Positions 24,656 through 39,118 of a stretch of DNA of 64,000 nt are shown in pieces. This DNA comes from Hyperoodon ampullatus. Its lineage: Eukaryota; Chordata; Mammalia; Artiodactyla; Ziphiidae. The position numbers were made by a program, and so were the translations under genes. Positions within the stretch are counted from its first letter, which is position 1, and every line of letters starts with the position of its first letter. The stretch spans positions 96,499,513 through 96,563,512 of the forward strand of contig OX457057.1 in NCBI GenBank assembly GCA_949752795.1, written 5' to 3'. Below the pieces are notes generated by a model, which searched no databases, was not told the origin of the DNA, and was given only the letters and a program-made list of their open reading frames with translations.

Positions 24656-24751
24656 CTCCATGTGCAAAACATACTTTCAGCTTAGGAAACTTCTCAAACA
24701 CTCCACGCATGATCATGGAGCAAATGGCTGTGATGGTCTCTGCGGGCATTC
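24656..24751 (-). CDS. ACMSD: ACMSD exon (human residues about 194-226)
   Basis: This 96-bp exon begins after an acceptor ending cttccag and ends at a gtaaga donor. It encodes a segment starting G-M-P-A-E-T, with I-C-S-M-I-M, G-V-F-E-K-F-P-K-L-K and ending F-A-H-G-G. The His is the conserved catalytic acid/base residue (human H224 as I remember it). The codon split at its end (G|GT) fits the exon at 23366-23538 exactly, so the two join as one ACMSD reading frame. Differences from the remembered human protein include a T-T-I to T-I-T change after P-A-E and G209R. A MaLR LTR ends about 13 bp into the downstream intron. I saw no upstream ACMSD exon to the right of this one within the window. Confidence 0.94.
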
Positions 24752-24960
24752 CTGGAAGATGAAACAGTCATGACATATAGGGCTTGTCATCACGAGCAAG
24801 AAGTTCAGTGACGCTAATGGCAGGGAAATGGGACCTTGCTGAGAAACACGGGGTCCCTGTGCCCTAGCATGGCTTGGTTGTATGCAGGCCATTACTTTGG
24901 CAAGCAGAAACCATGTGACACTTCCTATTTGCCACTTGCAAGTAGAGTCATCTAATGGGT

Positions 24961-25340
24961 AGAACAGTCAAGGAGCCAGAGGACCTGTCTTTTGCCCTGA
25001 TTCTCCCAGCTTCCATTTTGTGTGCAGTGGGGCAAGCAGAGTACAGTGAGTCTAGGCAGAACCCTTTCGCCTCCAATTTTTTGCTTCTTGGGCTTTGACA
25101 AGTAATTTAATGCCCCTGAGTCTGGGCTTCTTCACCTGTGAAATGGGGACAGTGTTGTCCATCTTGGAAGGCTATTGTGGAACCTTGCAAATGATGATGT
25201 TGGGAAAGTTCTTGGCCAGAACTTCACATTGGAGGGGCTCAACAAATATGATTTGCCTCCCTGATTTAATTTCCTCATCTGTAAACTGGGGTTAATAATG
25301 GTTAGCTCTTGCCACTTAGTGAGTGCTCAATAAATATTAA
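24961..25340 (+). repeat. Two MIR SINE copies in tandem order
   Basis: First copy about 24961-25228: 'cttcttcacctgtgaaatgg' preceded by 'aagtaatttaatgcccctga'. Second about 25230-25340: 'ttcctcatctgtaaactggg' and 'gtgagtgctcaataaatatt'. Both are plus-oriented. Confidence 0.78.
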
Positions 25341-25345
25341 CTAAT

Positions 25346-25854
25346 ATTAATATTCCTGCCAAATCTTAACTGCTTCTTAGAGCTGAGGTTGAAAATAACT
25401 GGATTAAAATGAATTATTTCAAGTGCTTTGTGCTTCTAGAAGAGGCAGCTTGTCCATGCCTGATGCCTTCACCTCCATGGAGTCAATCTGGGCTATATTT
25501 CCAGATGACTGCTTTTCAGACTGTGATTAAGAAATCTCTGGGCACTCCGTGACTGAGCCCTGGGCCTTCTGGGGAAGCCTGATTCTCTGGCTGCCTAGTG
25601 GGGCTTTACTGGTTGTTCATCCTGCCTTAGGCCTGTCACTTTTCCATGGACAGAGATGCCCCTGGCTCCCTGGATCCTTGGCCTTTTGAGAATTCTGGAA
25701 GCATGATGGATTCACATCTATCTGGGAGTGGTTTGTGGGTAGAGTTTCCTGCAGGTGGGGGGATGGACAGCACCACTTCCTTTTGGTCCTGTGATTCTGC
25801 TTTCCATTAACTACCTGGACAATAACCCCACAATCATTGTCCATATAGGAGCCA
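25346..25854. other. Unassigned DNA
   Basis: No recognised gene. A minus-strand ORF of 75 codons here has no splice context and no recognisable sequence. Confidence 0.4.
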
Positions 25855-25950
25855 AAGTGGAATATTTATAATGTAAATTGGATCACGGCCCTCCCCTGCT
25901 GGGAATTCTCCAATCTCCTAAAGACATCCTTTGCATCCAGAATAAAAATC
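25855..25950 (+). repeat. L2 LINE fragment
   Basis: 'ggatcacggccctcccctgc', 'aattctccaatctcctaaag' and 'gcatccagaataaaaatc' match the L2 segment 'tcatgtcactcctctgctc' and what follows it. Confidence 0.6.
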
Positions 25951-26877
25951 TGAAATTAAAAAAAAAAAAAAGCAAATATAACTTACTGGTAATAATACGT
26001 AACTAGAGTACATAGGGTGCTATAAATTTTGGGGAATTTTTGATGCTATAACGAAAAAAATTACTAACAAAAAATGTTTTAACCATACATTATTATGAAA
26101 ACATGACATTTTAGCTATAAATCTTCATGAAAAGCAACTGTATAATTTGATGTTGTATATTATATTTGTAATCACTGTTTTGATACCAGTTAGAATATAT
26201 GAGTACAGTTGTTGGATCCACCAAAGCTATAAGTCTCTTTGAATAATTTTTCTATCAATAAAACTAAATTTCACAACACTTGGTGTTCCTAATTCCTTTC
26301 AACACAGCTTAGTCTCAATACTTCCATTAAGGATTTTTCTTTCCTCTCTCTTCTTTTATGCTCACATCTATAAACACTAAAAATCATGCAGGGTGGGGAG
26401 GAAGGTAAGAAAAGATATTGGTTTAAAAAACTAGGTGGCAGAATCCTTCTAAGAGAAAAGTACCTTTTACTTATAACATCCTGATTGGCCCTTGGTTGTA
26501 GAAAGATATCCCTTAAGATGGGTGCAGGATAGGGGAAGAGTGAAGAAAATAGAATTAAATTTCCCTATGTAATAAGTAAGAAGTTTTTGTGGAAAGGGAA
26601 GTGGGGGGGGGTCTGAGAATAAGGTAGAAACCGAGGGAGGAGATAAAAGAAGATGGTATCAACCAAAAAAATAATGCAGGAAGCTGCAAATAAGAATAGA
26701 ATTCATTTTGGATCTTAAGAATTATACTTCCAGAGACACAAATTTGGTTTACCCCAGAAGAGCATTCCAAGGAAGAGAAAGAGCCAGGGGCTTATAAAGA
26801 CAAAAAGCCACGAGGTTGTTAAGGTGCCCAGTGAGAATGGTGATTGAATCTGACCTGAGTCAGAAAATATTCATTCC
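25951..26877. other. Unassigned AT-rich DNA
   Basis: No gene or repeat recognised. There is a short G-run at 26605-26612. Confidence 0.45.
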
Positions 26878-27152
26878 AGAGTTTCCAGGATGGTTCAACA
26901 TATGCAAATCAAAGCCATACACCATATTAGCAAAATGAAAGACAAACCACATGATCATCTCAAAAGACCAGCAGTCTCCAACCTTTTTGGCACCAGGGAC
27001 CAGTTTCGTGGAAGACAATATTCCCCTGGACCGGGAGTGGGGGATGGCTTTGGGTTGATTCAAGCGTATTACATTTATTGTGCACTTTATTTCTATTATT
27101 ATTACATTGTAATATATAATGAAATAATTATACAACTCACCATAATGCAGAA

Positions 27153-29024
<1,872 letters not shown>

Positions 29025-29274
29025 TTTGGCTAGGGTTAGCTTGTGGGCTTACCAAAACTGTGATTGAGCAAGTGTGCAGTGCAGGAAAGAGGTGCAGATG
29101 GAAGTAGTAAATAAAATAATGGGCGGGCCAAGCGCAGACTAAAATAAGTGTTGGATTCTGACTTAACGCCTGCCACCATATGCAGCTATACAACTGAAGT
29201 ACATCAACTCACTTGCCACTATAAAGCCTGCCACCAGACGAAGCTTAATTTTCACTTGCCACTCACTGATAGGG

Positions 29275-29488
29275 TTTTTTTTTTTTTTTTTTTTTTGCTG
29301 TACGCGGGCCTCTCACTGCCATGGCCTCTCCGGTTGCGGAGCACAGGCTCCGGACACGCAGGCTCAGCGGCCATGGCTCATGAGCCCAGCCGCTCCACGG
29401 CATGCGGGATCTTCCCGGACCAGGGCACGAACCCGTTTCCCCTGCATCGGCAGGCAGACTCTCAACCACTGTGCCACCAAGGAAGCCC
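29275..29488 (-). mobile_element. CHR-2-type SINE, reverse, first of a pair
   Basis: T-run (A-tail) at 29275-29296, body to 29488. Flanked by cactgatagggtttt on both sides (29264-29278 and 29488-29502). It is inserted in the hAT right arm. Confidence 0.93.
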
Positions 29489-29502
29489 ACTGATAGGGTT
29501 TT

Positions 29503-29705
29503 TTTGTGTGTGTGTGGTACATGGGCCCCTCACTGTTTTGGCCTCTCCCGTTCAGGAGCACAGGCTCCGGACGCGCAGGCTCAGCGGCCATGGCTCACGG
29601 GCCCAGCCGCTCCGCGGCATGTGGGATCTTCTCGGACTGGGGCACGAACCCGTGTCCCCTGCATCGGCAGGCAGACTCTCAACCACTGTGCCACCAGGGA
29701 AGCCC
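29503..29705 (-). mobile_element. CHR-2-type SINE, reverse, second of a pair
   Basis: Body 29516-29705, with a short T/TG tail on its left. It shares the same flanking 'ctgatagggtttt' with its neighbour, and a third copy of that repeat lies at 29706-29719. It differs from the first SINE at many positions ('gttttggcctctcccgttca' against 'gccatggcctctccggttgc'). Confidence 0.93.
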
Positions 29706-32042
29706 GCTGATAGGGTTTTGATATGAGTCTGCAAGCAGTTGATTTATTATGGTCTCTGTGCAGTCAAACTTCTCTGCTAATGATAATCTGTATTTGCAGC
29801 TGCTCCCCAGTGCTAGCATTACCCCCTCAGCTCCACCTCAGATCATCAGGCATTAGATTCTCATAAGGAGTGCATAACCTAGATCATTTGCATGTGCAGT
29901 TAACAGTAGGGTTTGTGCTCCTATGAGAATCTAATGCTGCCACTGATCTGACAGGAGGTGGAGCTCAGGCAGTAATGCCAGTGATGGGGAGTGGCTGTAA
30001 ATACAGATGAAGCTTTGCTCACTCACCCGCCACTCACCTCTATTGCAGGACTCCTGCAATAGACTCAGAAAAAGCATTTGACAAAATTCAACATCTATTC
30101 ATGATAAAATCTCTCATCAAAGTGGGTATAGAGGGAACATATCTCAACATAATAAATCTATTTATGACAAATGCACAGCCAACATAATACTCAATGGTGA
30201 AAAGTTGAAAGCTTTCAAGTTCAAGACAAGATGCCCACTTTCATCACTTCTCTTCAACATAGTATTGGAAGTCCTAGCCACAGCAATCAGACAAGAAAAC
30301 GAAATAAAAGGTATCCACTATTTGTAGATGATGTGATACTCTGTATAGAGAACCCTAAAGTCTCCACACAAAAACTATTAGAGCTAATAAATTAATTCAT
30401 CAAGGTAGTAGGATACAAGATTAATATATAGAAATCTGTTGCATTTCTTTACACTAACAATGAAATATCAGAAAGAGAAAGTAAAAAAAAAAATTTCCAT
30501 TTAAAATTGTGTCAAAAAATAAAATAAAATACCTAGGAATAAACTTAACCAAAGAGATGAAAGACCTGTATGCTGAAAACTATAAAACACTGATAAAAGA
30601 AATTGAAGATGATTCAAAGAAATGAAAAGATATCCCATGCTCTTGGATAGGAAGAATTGATATTGTTAAATGGCTATACCACCAAAAGCAATCTACAGAT
30701 TTAATGCTATCTCTGTCAAAATACCCATGACATTTTTCACAGAACTAGAACGAATAATCTTAAAATTTATATGGAACCAGAAAAACTCAGAATTGCTAAA
30801 GCAATCTTGAGGGAAAAGAATAAAGCTGAAGGAATAACACCTCTAGACTTCAAACAATACTACAGTAATCAAAAGTGTGGTATTGGCACAAAAACAGATA
30901 TACAAATCAATGGAACAGAATAGAGCCCAGAAATAAACCCACACACCTATGCTCAATTAATCTATGACAAAGGAGGCAAGAACATACAATGGAAAAAAGA
31001 GTCTCTTCAACAAGTGGTATTGGATAAACTGGACAGCTACATGTAAGTCAATTAAATTAGAACACTCCTTCATATCATATACAAAAATAAACTCAAAATG
31101 GCTTAAAGGCCTAAATATAAGACGATACCATAAAACTCCTAGAAGAGAACATAGGCAAAACATTCTCAGATATATACTATAGCAACATTTTCTTAGATCA
31201 GTCTCCCAAAGCAAAAGAAATAAAAGCAAACATAAATAAATGGGACCTAATCAAACTTAAAAGCTTTTGCACAACAAAGGAAACCATCAACAAAACAAAA
31301 AGACAACAAAATGGGAGAAAATATTTGTAAACAATGCAACCAACAAGGGATTAATTTCTAAATATACAAACAGCTCTTACAACTCAATAGCAAAAAAAGA
31401 AACAACCCAATCATAAAATGGGCAGAAGATTTAAATAGATATTTTTCCAAAGAAGATATACAAATGGCTAACAAGCACATGAAAAGATGCTCAGCATCAC
31501 TAATAACAGAGAAATGCAAATGAAAACCACAGTGAGGTATCACGTCATATGGGTCAGAATGGCCATCATCAAAAAGTCTACAAATAATAAATGCTGGAGA
31601 GGGTGTGGGGAAAGGGAACTCTCCTCTACTGTTGGTGGAAATATAAACTGGTGTAGCCACTATGGAAAACAGTATGGAGGTTTCTTAAAAAACTAAAAAT
31701 CGAGCTACCATTTGATTCAGCAATTCCACTGCTGGGCATGTATCCAGAAAAGACAAAAACTCTAAATTGAGAAGATACATGAACCCCAGTGTTCATAGCA
31801 GAACTATTTACAACAGCCAAGATGTGGAAACAACCCAAGTGCCCATCAAGAGATAATTGGCTTAAGAAGATGTGGTATACCTATACAATGGAATATCACT
31901 CAGCCATAAAAAAATGCAATATTGCCATTTGCAGCAACATGAATTGACCTAGAGAATATTATACTAAGTGAAATAAGTTAGATAGAAAAAGACAAATATT
32001 ATATATGATATCACTTGTATGTGTAATCTAAAAAATAATACA

Positions 32043-32258
32043 GGGGATTCCCCGGTGGTGCAGTGGTTCAGAGTCCGCCTGCCGATGCAGGGGACACGGG
32101 TTCGTGCCCCGGTCTGGGAAGATCCCACATGCCACGGAGCAGCTGGGCCCATGAGCCATGGCCGCTGAGCCTGCGCGTCCAGAGCCTGTGCTCCGCAACG
32201 GGAGAGGCCACAGCAGTGAGAGGCCCGCGTACCGCAAAAAATAATAATAATAATAATA
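32043..32258 (+). mobile_element. CHR-2-type SINE in L1
   Basis: Full-length SINE with a 5' 'ggggattccccggtggtgca' and a tail of A and (AAT)n. Flanking 'aataatac' is found on both sides, and the L1 3' region continues directly after it. Confidence 0.9.
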
Positions 32259-32546
32259 CAAATAAATCTGCATACAAAACAGAAATAGACTCACAGACAT
32301 AGAAAATGAACTTATGGTTACCAAAGGGGAAGAGGGGGGATAAATTAGGAGTTTGGGATTAACAGATACGCACCACTATACATAAAATAAACAACAAAGA
32401 TTTACTGTATAACACAGGGAACTATATTCAATATCTTGTAATAACCTGTAATGGAAAATAATCTGAAATATGCGTATATCTGAATCACTTTGCTGTACAC
32501 CTGAAACTAACACAATACTGTAAAAACTACACTTGAATTTTAGAAA

Positions 32547-33144
32547 AAGAAAGAAAATATTTGTCCTTAAGGAATCACAAGTTGTTTTAGGGTATGGGTC
32601 CAATAAGTTGATAGACTTTCACATGTTATTTTAGGTCTGATAAGTGTCTTGAGTTTCTGGCAGAGGTTTTGATGACTTCATCGGGTCAAAGGTCAGATTC
32701 CATCCAGGCTGAGATGTGCATAAGTCATGCTTCCTTAATGGCACCTTGCTCCATTTTAGAGAGCTCACTTAGCAACACCAACCTCATTTTTATTTTCCTT
32801 TCATCATGGAGAGACAGAAGGCCAGTAAAGTAACAAGAGACCAGACAATAGATGTCTGTACAGAAATTCAAAGTTGTGGGCATAGCTGTTGATCTTGAAG
32901 AACAGGGATAGCTAATATTCTATTTTAAATTGCTTTCTAGGCTCTGCTGCAATATCACACAAACATGACATCAACCTCCAAATCATGAATAAACGCCTAC
33001 AATATATTTCATAGAAATCAGAGAACTCTTCCCTTCAGGTTAACCAAGAGCAAAGAGAAGGGAATATCCATGAAAGGTGAAACAGAGAGAAGAAGAATTT
33101 GTGAGCAGAAAATGTGAGCAAGAGGTGACTAAGAGAAATGCAAG
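32547..33144. other. Unassigned DNA
   Basis: No gene or repeat recognised after the L1 3' end. Confidence 0.45.
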
Positions 33145-33287
33145 CAGGGTTGCTAGATAAAATAAAGTATACCCAGTCAAATTTTAATTTCAGAAAACAG
33201 TTTTTGGACTAAGGATATCTCAAAGACTGCCTGAAATATACTTATATTTTAAAAATTAGTGTATTATTTGCTAAATCCAGCAATCCC
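33145..33287. repeat. Small palindromic MITE-like element
   Basis: The left end cagggttgctagataaaat is echoed by an inverted right end gctaaatccagcaatccc. The middle is AT-rich. The layout matches short non-autonomous DNA transposons of mammals; the family is not settled. Confidence 0.6.
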
Positions 33288-35389
33288 AAATGCAAGCCTC
33301 CTCCACCCAAGAATCTTTAGATCTATTGTAGCAAGTATGTGTTTTTCTTTTTAAGTTGAGATGATTAAACATTTTCCCCCACCTTCCAGCCTACAGGAGG
33401 ACCTGAGGAATTCCAGACAAGTGACTAATATGTAAACGTATCCATTTACCATGTTACTAGCTAGTAATCCATACTAAACCAGTCATCTATTTCTCATGTC
33501 TTTTTAGTGTGGTCATGGTACTTTAAAATGGGGACTATTGTCCCAATGACTTTTGCTTTCTGTGCTACAGAAGGAATAAAAAGTAAAGACTAGAAGTAGG
33601 CTTCCTTTTCTGGCATTATGCACAGATTAGATACTCTGAACAACCCTCAAAATTGAATCAACTAAAATGCAGGATAAAATGTTTCTTAAAATATTTTGAA
33701 TGCATCACTGAGCTGCATTCAAAGGAATCTACAGAATCCAGAAATGAAATGAGAGCAGGAATTCTGAGTGGTAAGCAAGTATAAAACTCTGCATGGAGGG
33801 TTTGTGTTAATCCTGGAGAAACATTTAGTTAAACTGCAGGATGCATGGGGGAAATACTAGATACTACCTAAGGTAGGGCTTCGAATAGAAGACCCCTGCA
33901 CCAAACAGATAGCAAAGGGCTACACCCTCAGAAAAAAGTAATGAAAAACTCCTCTATGCTGAAAGGAGCAGTCGGCCTCTACCTGGATGCTGGGTGGAAG
34001 GGGAAAAAATATTCCCCGTAAGATCTCATAACCAGAGGGCTCTCTCTCACGGGTTCAAACTCTAAGTTCACACCAATTCTGTGGTCCAAAAACTCAAACA
34101 GAATTTAAAGTGGCCCCAGGGGACTTCCTGAAAAAGAATGATGGCAACAGCTCAAAGTTATTGAATCTCCACAACTCATCATGAAACCAAACTGAACAAC
34201 CTAAAGATGCTGGCAAATGCTCACCACCAGAAAGAGACCCCACCCAAGTAGAAAGCTAGAAAGCAGGTCTGAGAACCCGTGTAACTGAGAGAAGCCCTCA
34301 AAGGCTCCAAGTCTCGGTTCAAAAACGACACATGGGGATGGGAGAGGACAATAGTCTCAGCCTTTCAGAATCTCAGATACCCAGGAATTTCCCTCCAGAG
34401 TCTCCCAATTGATAAACCCACGAGGAAGCCAGCTGACATGGGAACCCATGAAACAGGGCCTTAAGTGTCAGCTTCCTACATTACAGAGCAAAACAGGGGA
34501 GGGACGAAGAATAGGGTCATGAGTAAACAAGCAAGCGGCCAGCACAGCCACCCCTTCCCTTACTGCTGTTATCCTGGCAGCGCTTTGTCAAGGAGTGACT
34601 GTGCAGGGCAGAGCCTCTGCCCATCTACACTTACCTTGCAAAGTTGTGTGAAGCCACTGAGGTTTTTGAAGTCATTTAGTACTACAGCACAACCCAGGTT
34701 TACCTTGAAAGACATGGAAATTGGTATTTTACCAGTTAGAAGGAGGACTCTGCTAATAACAAAAACCCTCAACAGGGGACACTGGCTTAATGGTCAGCTG
34801 GTCAGCAGCAGGGAAATTAATTAGAAGCTAGAATGGCAATTGGTTTTATACAGTGGGAAGCATTTGGTAGAACTATCACCACAGTAACCCAGAAGACAGA
34901 TCATATATCTAGTGAATTTATAACCCTAGGGAAAGAGTTCAGAAAGCAAAATGTTAGTTATATGTTTTAGTTACAATTGGCTGCATTCAACAAGTTGCCA
35001 CGGGGAAGATAGGAGCTCACAGAGGATTTGGCTCATTTGCAGAAAAGGAAGAGAAAGAAGAGAGTCCACAAATTGATGGACTTGTACAGTGTCTCTCAAC
35101 CTTGGGGTAATATAACAATTGAGGAAGTTTTGGTACAAAAAAGGCCAATTAAAACTCAGCTTTGGGGAAAATATCTGGTCAAGGTGCAGATACCTGAATT
35201 AGTGATCAATACCTTCAAAATGATAATGGTGGCTGGGAGTAGAGGTTGAATTAGTGGTGTAATAACCAATAAATCTTCTCACTGGAAAAATGGCTCAGGG
35301 AAAAGATAATAAGTTTAACCGGGATTTGGGGCTATTTTTTAAACATGGATACTAAAAAGAGAATATGATAAACAGCTTTTTGTAAATTT
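33288..35389. other. Unassigned DNA
   Basis: About 2.1 kb with no recognised gene. The plus-strand ORF at 34465-34824 (119 codons) has no recognisable sequence and no promoter or splice context that I can see. Confidence 0.45.
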
Positions 35390-36031
35390 GAAAACCGGAT
35401 GAAATATACCAATCCTTCGGGGGAGAAAATGCCTTATCAACAATAACTGAAGAAATAGAAAATCTGAATATTCCTACAACCATTACATAAATTTAATCAA
35501 TATTTTTAAACCTTTCTACAAAGAAAATTAGACCCAGAGAGCTTCACAGTCAAATTCTACCAAACATTCTAGTAAAAAATAACTCTAATCTTACATTAAT
35601 TCTTCCAGAGAACGTAAAAAGAAGAATCATCCCCCCCCCACACTCATATTTTCAGGCTACCATAATTTCATACCTAACCCAGACAAAGACACTACAAGAA
35701 AGGAAACTGATCACCAAGTTAGGCTCTACTCATGAACACAAATGGAAATATCCTAAGGAAATAAAATAACCCTGAATCCCAAAATTTATAAAATGATAAT
35801 ATAACATGATCAGTTGATTTTCCTTCTCAGGAATAAAAGTTTGACCTAAAACTAAACATTAATTAATCTAAATGATTATTTCAATAGATATAAGAAAAGA
35901 ATTTAATAAAATTCAATATCCATTTGTTATTTTTTAAAAACCTTAAGAAACTAGAAATAGTAAGTCCCTAACTTATTGAAGGGTATCTAAAAATAACCAA
36001 TAGCCAACCATACGTAATACAGTGCTTTCAG

Positions 36032-36427
36032 GACAAATACTGTATGGTTTCACTTATATGTGAAATCTAAAAAATAAAACAAATGAACAAACATAACAAA
36101 ACAGGAACAGACTCATAGATATAGAGAACAGTCATCAGAGGGGAGATGGTAAGGGGATGGGCGAAACGAGTGAAGGGGATTAAGATGTACAAACTTCCAG
36201 TTATAGAATAAATTAGTCATGAGGATGTAATATACAGCATAGGGAATATAGTCAATAATATTGTAATAACTTTGTATGGTAATAGATAGTAACTAAACTT
36301 ATCATGGTGGTCATTTTGTAATGTATAAGAATATCAAATTATTATGTTGTACACCTAATACAATACTGTAAGTCAATTATATGTCAATAAAAATAAATAC
36401 ATAAATAAAAATAAAAATTTAAAACCT
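36032..36427 (+). mobile_element. L1MA-type 3' end nested in an older L1
   Basis: L1 3' UTR ('atatagtcaataatattgta', 'atgttgtacacctaatacaa') with an A-rich tail, flanked by agtgctttcag at 36021-36031 and 36428-36438. Removing it rejoins the older L1. Confidence 0.85.
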
Positions 36428-36780
36428 AGTGCTTTCAGCAGTTCACTGTCAGTCACTGTCTGGCACAAGACATGGATGCCTATTTACCTCAGCTTCTATT
36501 TAACATTGTACTAGAGATCTTAGCCTGTACAGTAAGATAAGAAAAATATTTTTAAAAAGGATTTGAAAGTAATAAATATGCCAATATTTGTATATTGTAT
36601 GACGGTCCACATATAAATTCAAAAGCAGCTACAAATCATTAGAGTTAGTATCAGAGTTTAGCAGTTGCTGTTCACAAAGTCCCTACAAAAATGTCATTTG
36701 CATTGCTCTACACCCTCAACAACCAGTCAGAGATCATAATTTTTTAATAGGTACACTTTAAGGCACTTAAAAAAGTACAC

Positions 36781-36977
36781 GTAGTGGTTGAGAGTCCGCC
36801 TGCCGATGCAGGGGACACGGGTTCGTACCCCGGTCCGGGAAGATGCCACATGCTGCAGAGCGGCTGGGCCCATGAGCCATGGCTGCTGAGCCTGCGTGTC
36901 TGGAGCCTGTGCTCCACAACGGGAGAGGCCACAACAGTGAGAGGCCCACGTACCGCAAAAAAAAAAAAAAAAAAAAA
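36781..36977 (+). mobile_element. CHR-2-type SINE, 5'-truncated
   Basis: Starts inside the SINE at 'gtagtggttgagagtccgcc', lacking about 15-20 bases of the head, and ends in a 21-base A-tail. I see no clear TSD. Confidence 0.9.
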
Positions 36978-37160
36978 CATTTAGCTAAGGGAAAATCTTA
37001 ACAAAAGATGTACATCCTTTTACAGAAAAAATATATAAAACTTTATTGCAAGGGTGTGAAAGACCTAAACAAATGGAGAGACATGTCCTATTCTTGGTGA
37101 GAAAGATTTAATATCATACTGAAGATAATTCTTATCAAAGTGACCTTTAGATTCACTTAT

Positions 37161-38865
37161 ACACTTTGCAGATTTCCAAAATATTGTTCAGAGAAACATA
37201 CAAAAGGAAAACAACTAGGAAGAGAATACTTAACACAAATTTTAGGGTAGTTATTTTTGGGGGGTGCTGAGAAAAGCATTAAGTTGGGAAGGTATTCACT
37301 GGAGCCTTCTGAGGTTTTAATAATGTTCGGTTCCTTAAACTGGGGCATAGCTACACAGGTATTTGTTTTCTTGTTTTTCATTAAACTGTACATTTGCATT
37401 TTATACACACTTGACTTATGTTTCAAAATTCAAAAAAGCAAGAATACTAGTAAATAATTTGCCCAAATTGTCCACTAGCCTATAGTTCCCTAAAACACTC
37501 CTGATAATGTTAACCCATTAGACTTTGTAAGTACCAAGAGGGTCGGCCCTAAATCTTGCTCTTCATACCTTTTCCCTTGTCTAGTACAGTACCTGGGATA
37601 AAAAAAAAATAGCTCTATGAACTTTTTTTTAATGAGTGAATAAATGAAGCCTCATTAATTATCTGTAATGGCATGCATCCATCCCAACACCACTTACTCT
37701 TTTCCTAAGAACTATGTTTTGCATTCACGTATCTCTAAGCTTTGCTGGTGTTCCTATTATTTCCTACCCACTGTCTACTGGATTTGCTCTGCTGAAATGC
37801 GTGACTCACTTCCTCATATATGTTTAATGAAGTTGTCAGCAAAGCCCTTTTTCATTAGACAGCCTGGCTTGTGTTTCACTTAAGGTCTTATTAGCATGCC
37901 TAATTCTACTTCCTGAAAACACAGTTAATTAACCTGCCAAATCTGTGAATGTAGCCCTGCATCACATTTAGTTTGCATTTACACACCAAAGGAAATTGGG
38001 GAACATACTTCCTTTCCTGGGACTTGAGTAGCATGGCAAGAGCACCTGGGGCTTTGTGGGGAGTCCACAAAGAAGGAATTGAGGTGGTAGTTGGAACACC
38101 ATAGATTAGGCTCAGCTCTTGGCAGCAATAGTGACAGGAGCCCATCTGCTCCAGTCTCTGGCAACAAACTCCTGAGCCCACCTTGACTCAGGGTTCTGGG
38201 CTCAGTCCCCATGAAAAGTTGCCATAACACAGATTAGTTCTCCCCAGAAGGTTATTGCATTTTTAAAAAGAGACTGATGGTCCCCTCCATACTTCCCAGG
38301 GGCTCATGCTCATGAGTGGCTCTGGGATGGGGTGTCTTCTGATGACCTTGACAGAGTAACACCAAGCAACTTGGGGGTTTCCATGCCATTTTGGGAGAAA
38401 CTGGGGGCCCGGGGAATGTGAGGCAAAGCTGACACACATCCAGACTAGCCCACTCTCAGGCAGCCACAGAGACCACCTGAGTCTATCAGAGGCTCCTCCT
38501 CCGGCTCCTCCTCCCTACACTTAACCTCCAGGGTCCAGGACTCCTGATGTAAACAGAGTTCCTGCAATAGGCCCAAAGCTCCCGAAGGAAGACATGCAGA
38601 TTAAACTCTACGTGTGATTCTGAGCTAATTAGATATATAAATATAACAAATTCAGAGTAGGAAAATAAACTTAATAGAATTCTAGTTCTTGGGTCTCAAT
38701 TGCTTCCCAAGGTAGTTTATGCCCAGAATCATGGAGTTGAGGGTACTTCCTGCTGCTAACAGCATGTCCATCTCTAAGCAGCACCAGCAGTTTATGGCCT
38801 CGGGGATGGACTGAAATGGTATCATTTTGTCTGGCAATCCAAGCTGCCTTCTGGACCCCGAAGAT
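37161..38865. other. Unassigned DNA, possible L1 3' trace
   Basis: 37230-37440 ('tagggtagttatttttgggg', 'ttaaactgtacatttgcatt') resembles an old L1 3' end. The rest holds no recognised gene. Confidence 0.4.
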
Positions 38866-38869
38866 GTGT

Positions 38870-39025
38870 AACTTGGAGCATGTCGTGCAACCTTTCTCAG
38901 CCTCCCTTTTCTTATCCGTGAAATGAGAACCACATGCTGTCCTTCTAGGGTTGTTGAGAGGGTAAATGCTATGACATATATGAGATGGTTTGCATGGAGT
39001 AAACCAATAAACTGCAGCTACCTGA
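38870..39025 (+). repeat. MIR SINE
   Basis: 'cagcctcccttttcttatcc', 'gtgaaatgagaaccacatgc' and 'tagggttgttgagagggtaa' follow the MIR 3' half. Confidence 0.75.
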
Positions 39026-39118
39026 CTCAATATTATCGTTATTATTCCATCTCCCTCTCACATTGCCTCCTGGCCTCCCAGAGATACTGTCTCCCTTCCT
39101 TCCCAGAAATGCTCCATA

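Larger units (their letters stand above)
35390..37160 (+). repeat. Old L1 (L1M) ORF2, split by a younger L1 and a SINE
   Basis: Diverged reverse-transcriptase region: 'cagtcaaattctaccaaaca' near 35550, 'aaataaaataaccctgaatc' near 35760, 'aagaatttaataaaattcaa' near 35900. After an inserted L1 (36032-36427) it resumes at about 36440 ('tagagatcttagcctgtac'), is interrupted by a SINE at 36781-36977, and fades near 37160. Confidence 0.75.

Noticed and set aside
29148..29726. 192-codon plus-strand ORF, one of the longest in the window
   Set aside because: It runs through the antisense strands of two SINEs and their T-run; the peptide is SINE-derived and recurs in shortened form at every SINE copy.
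38671..39030. 119-codon minus-strand ORF considered as a gene fragment
   Set aside because: Its upstream part overlaps a MIR SINE, and the peptide matches nothing I recognise.
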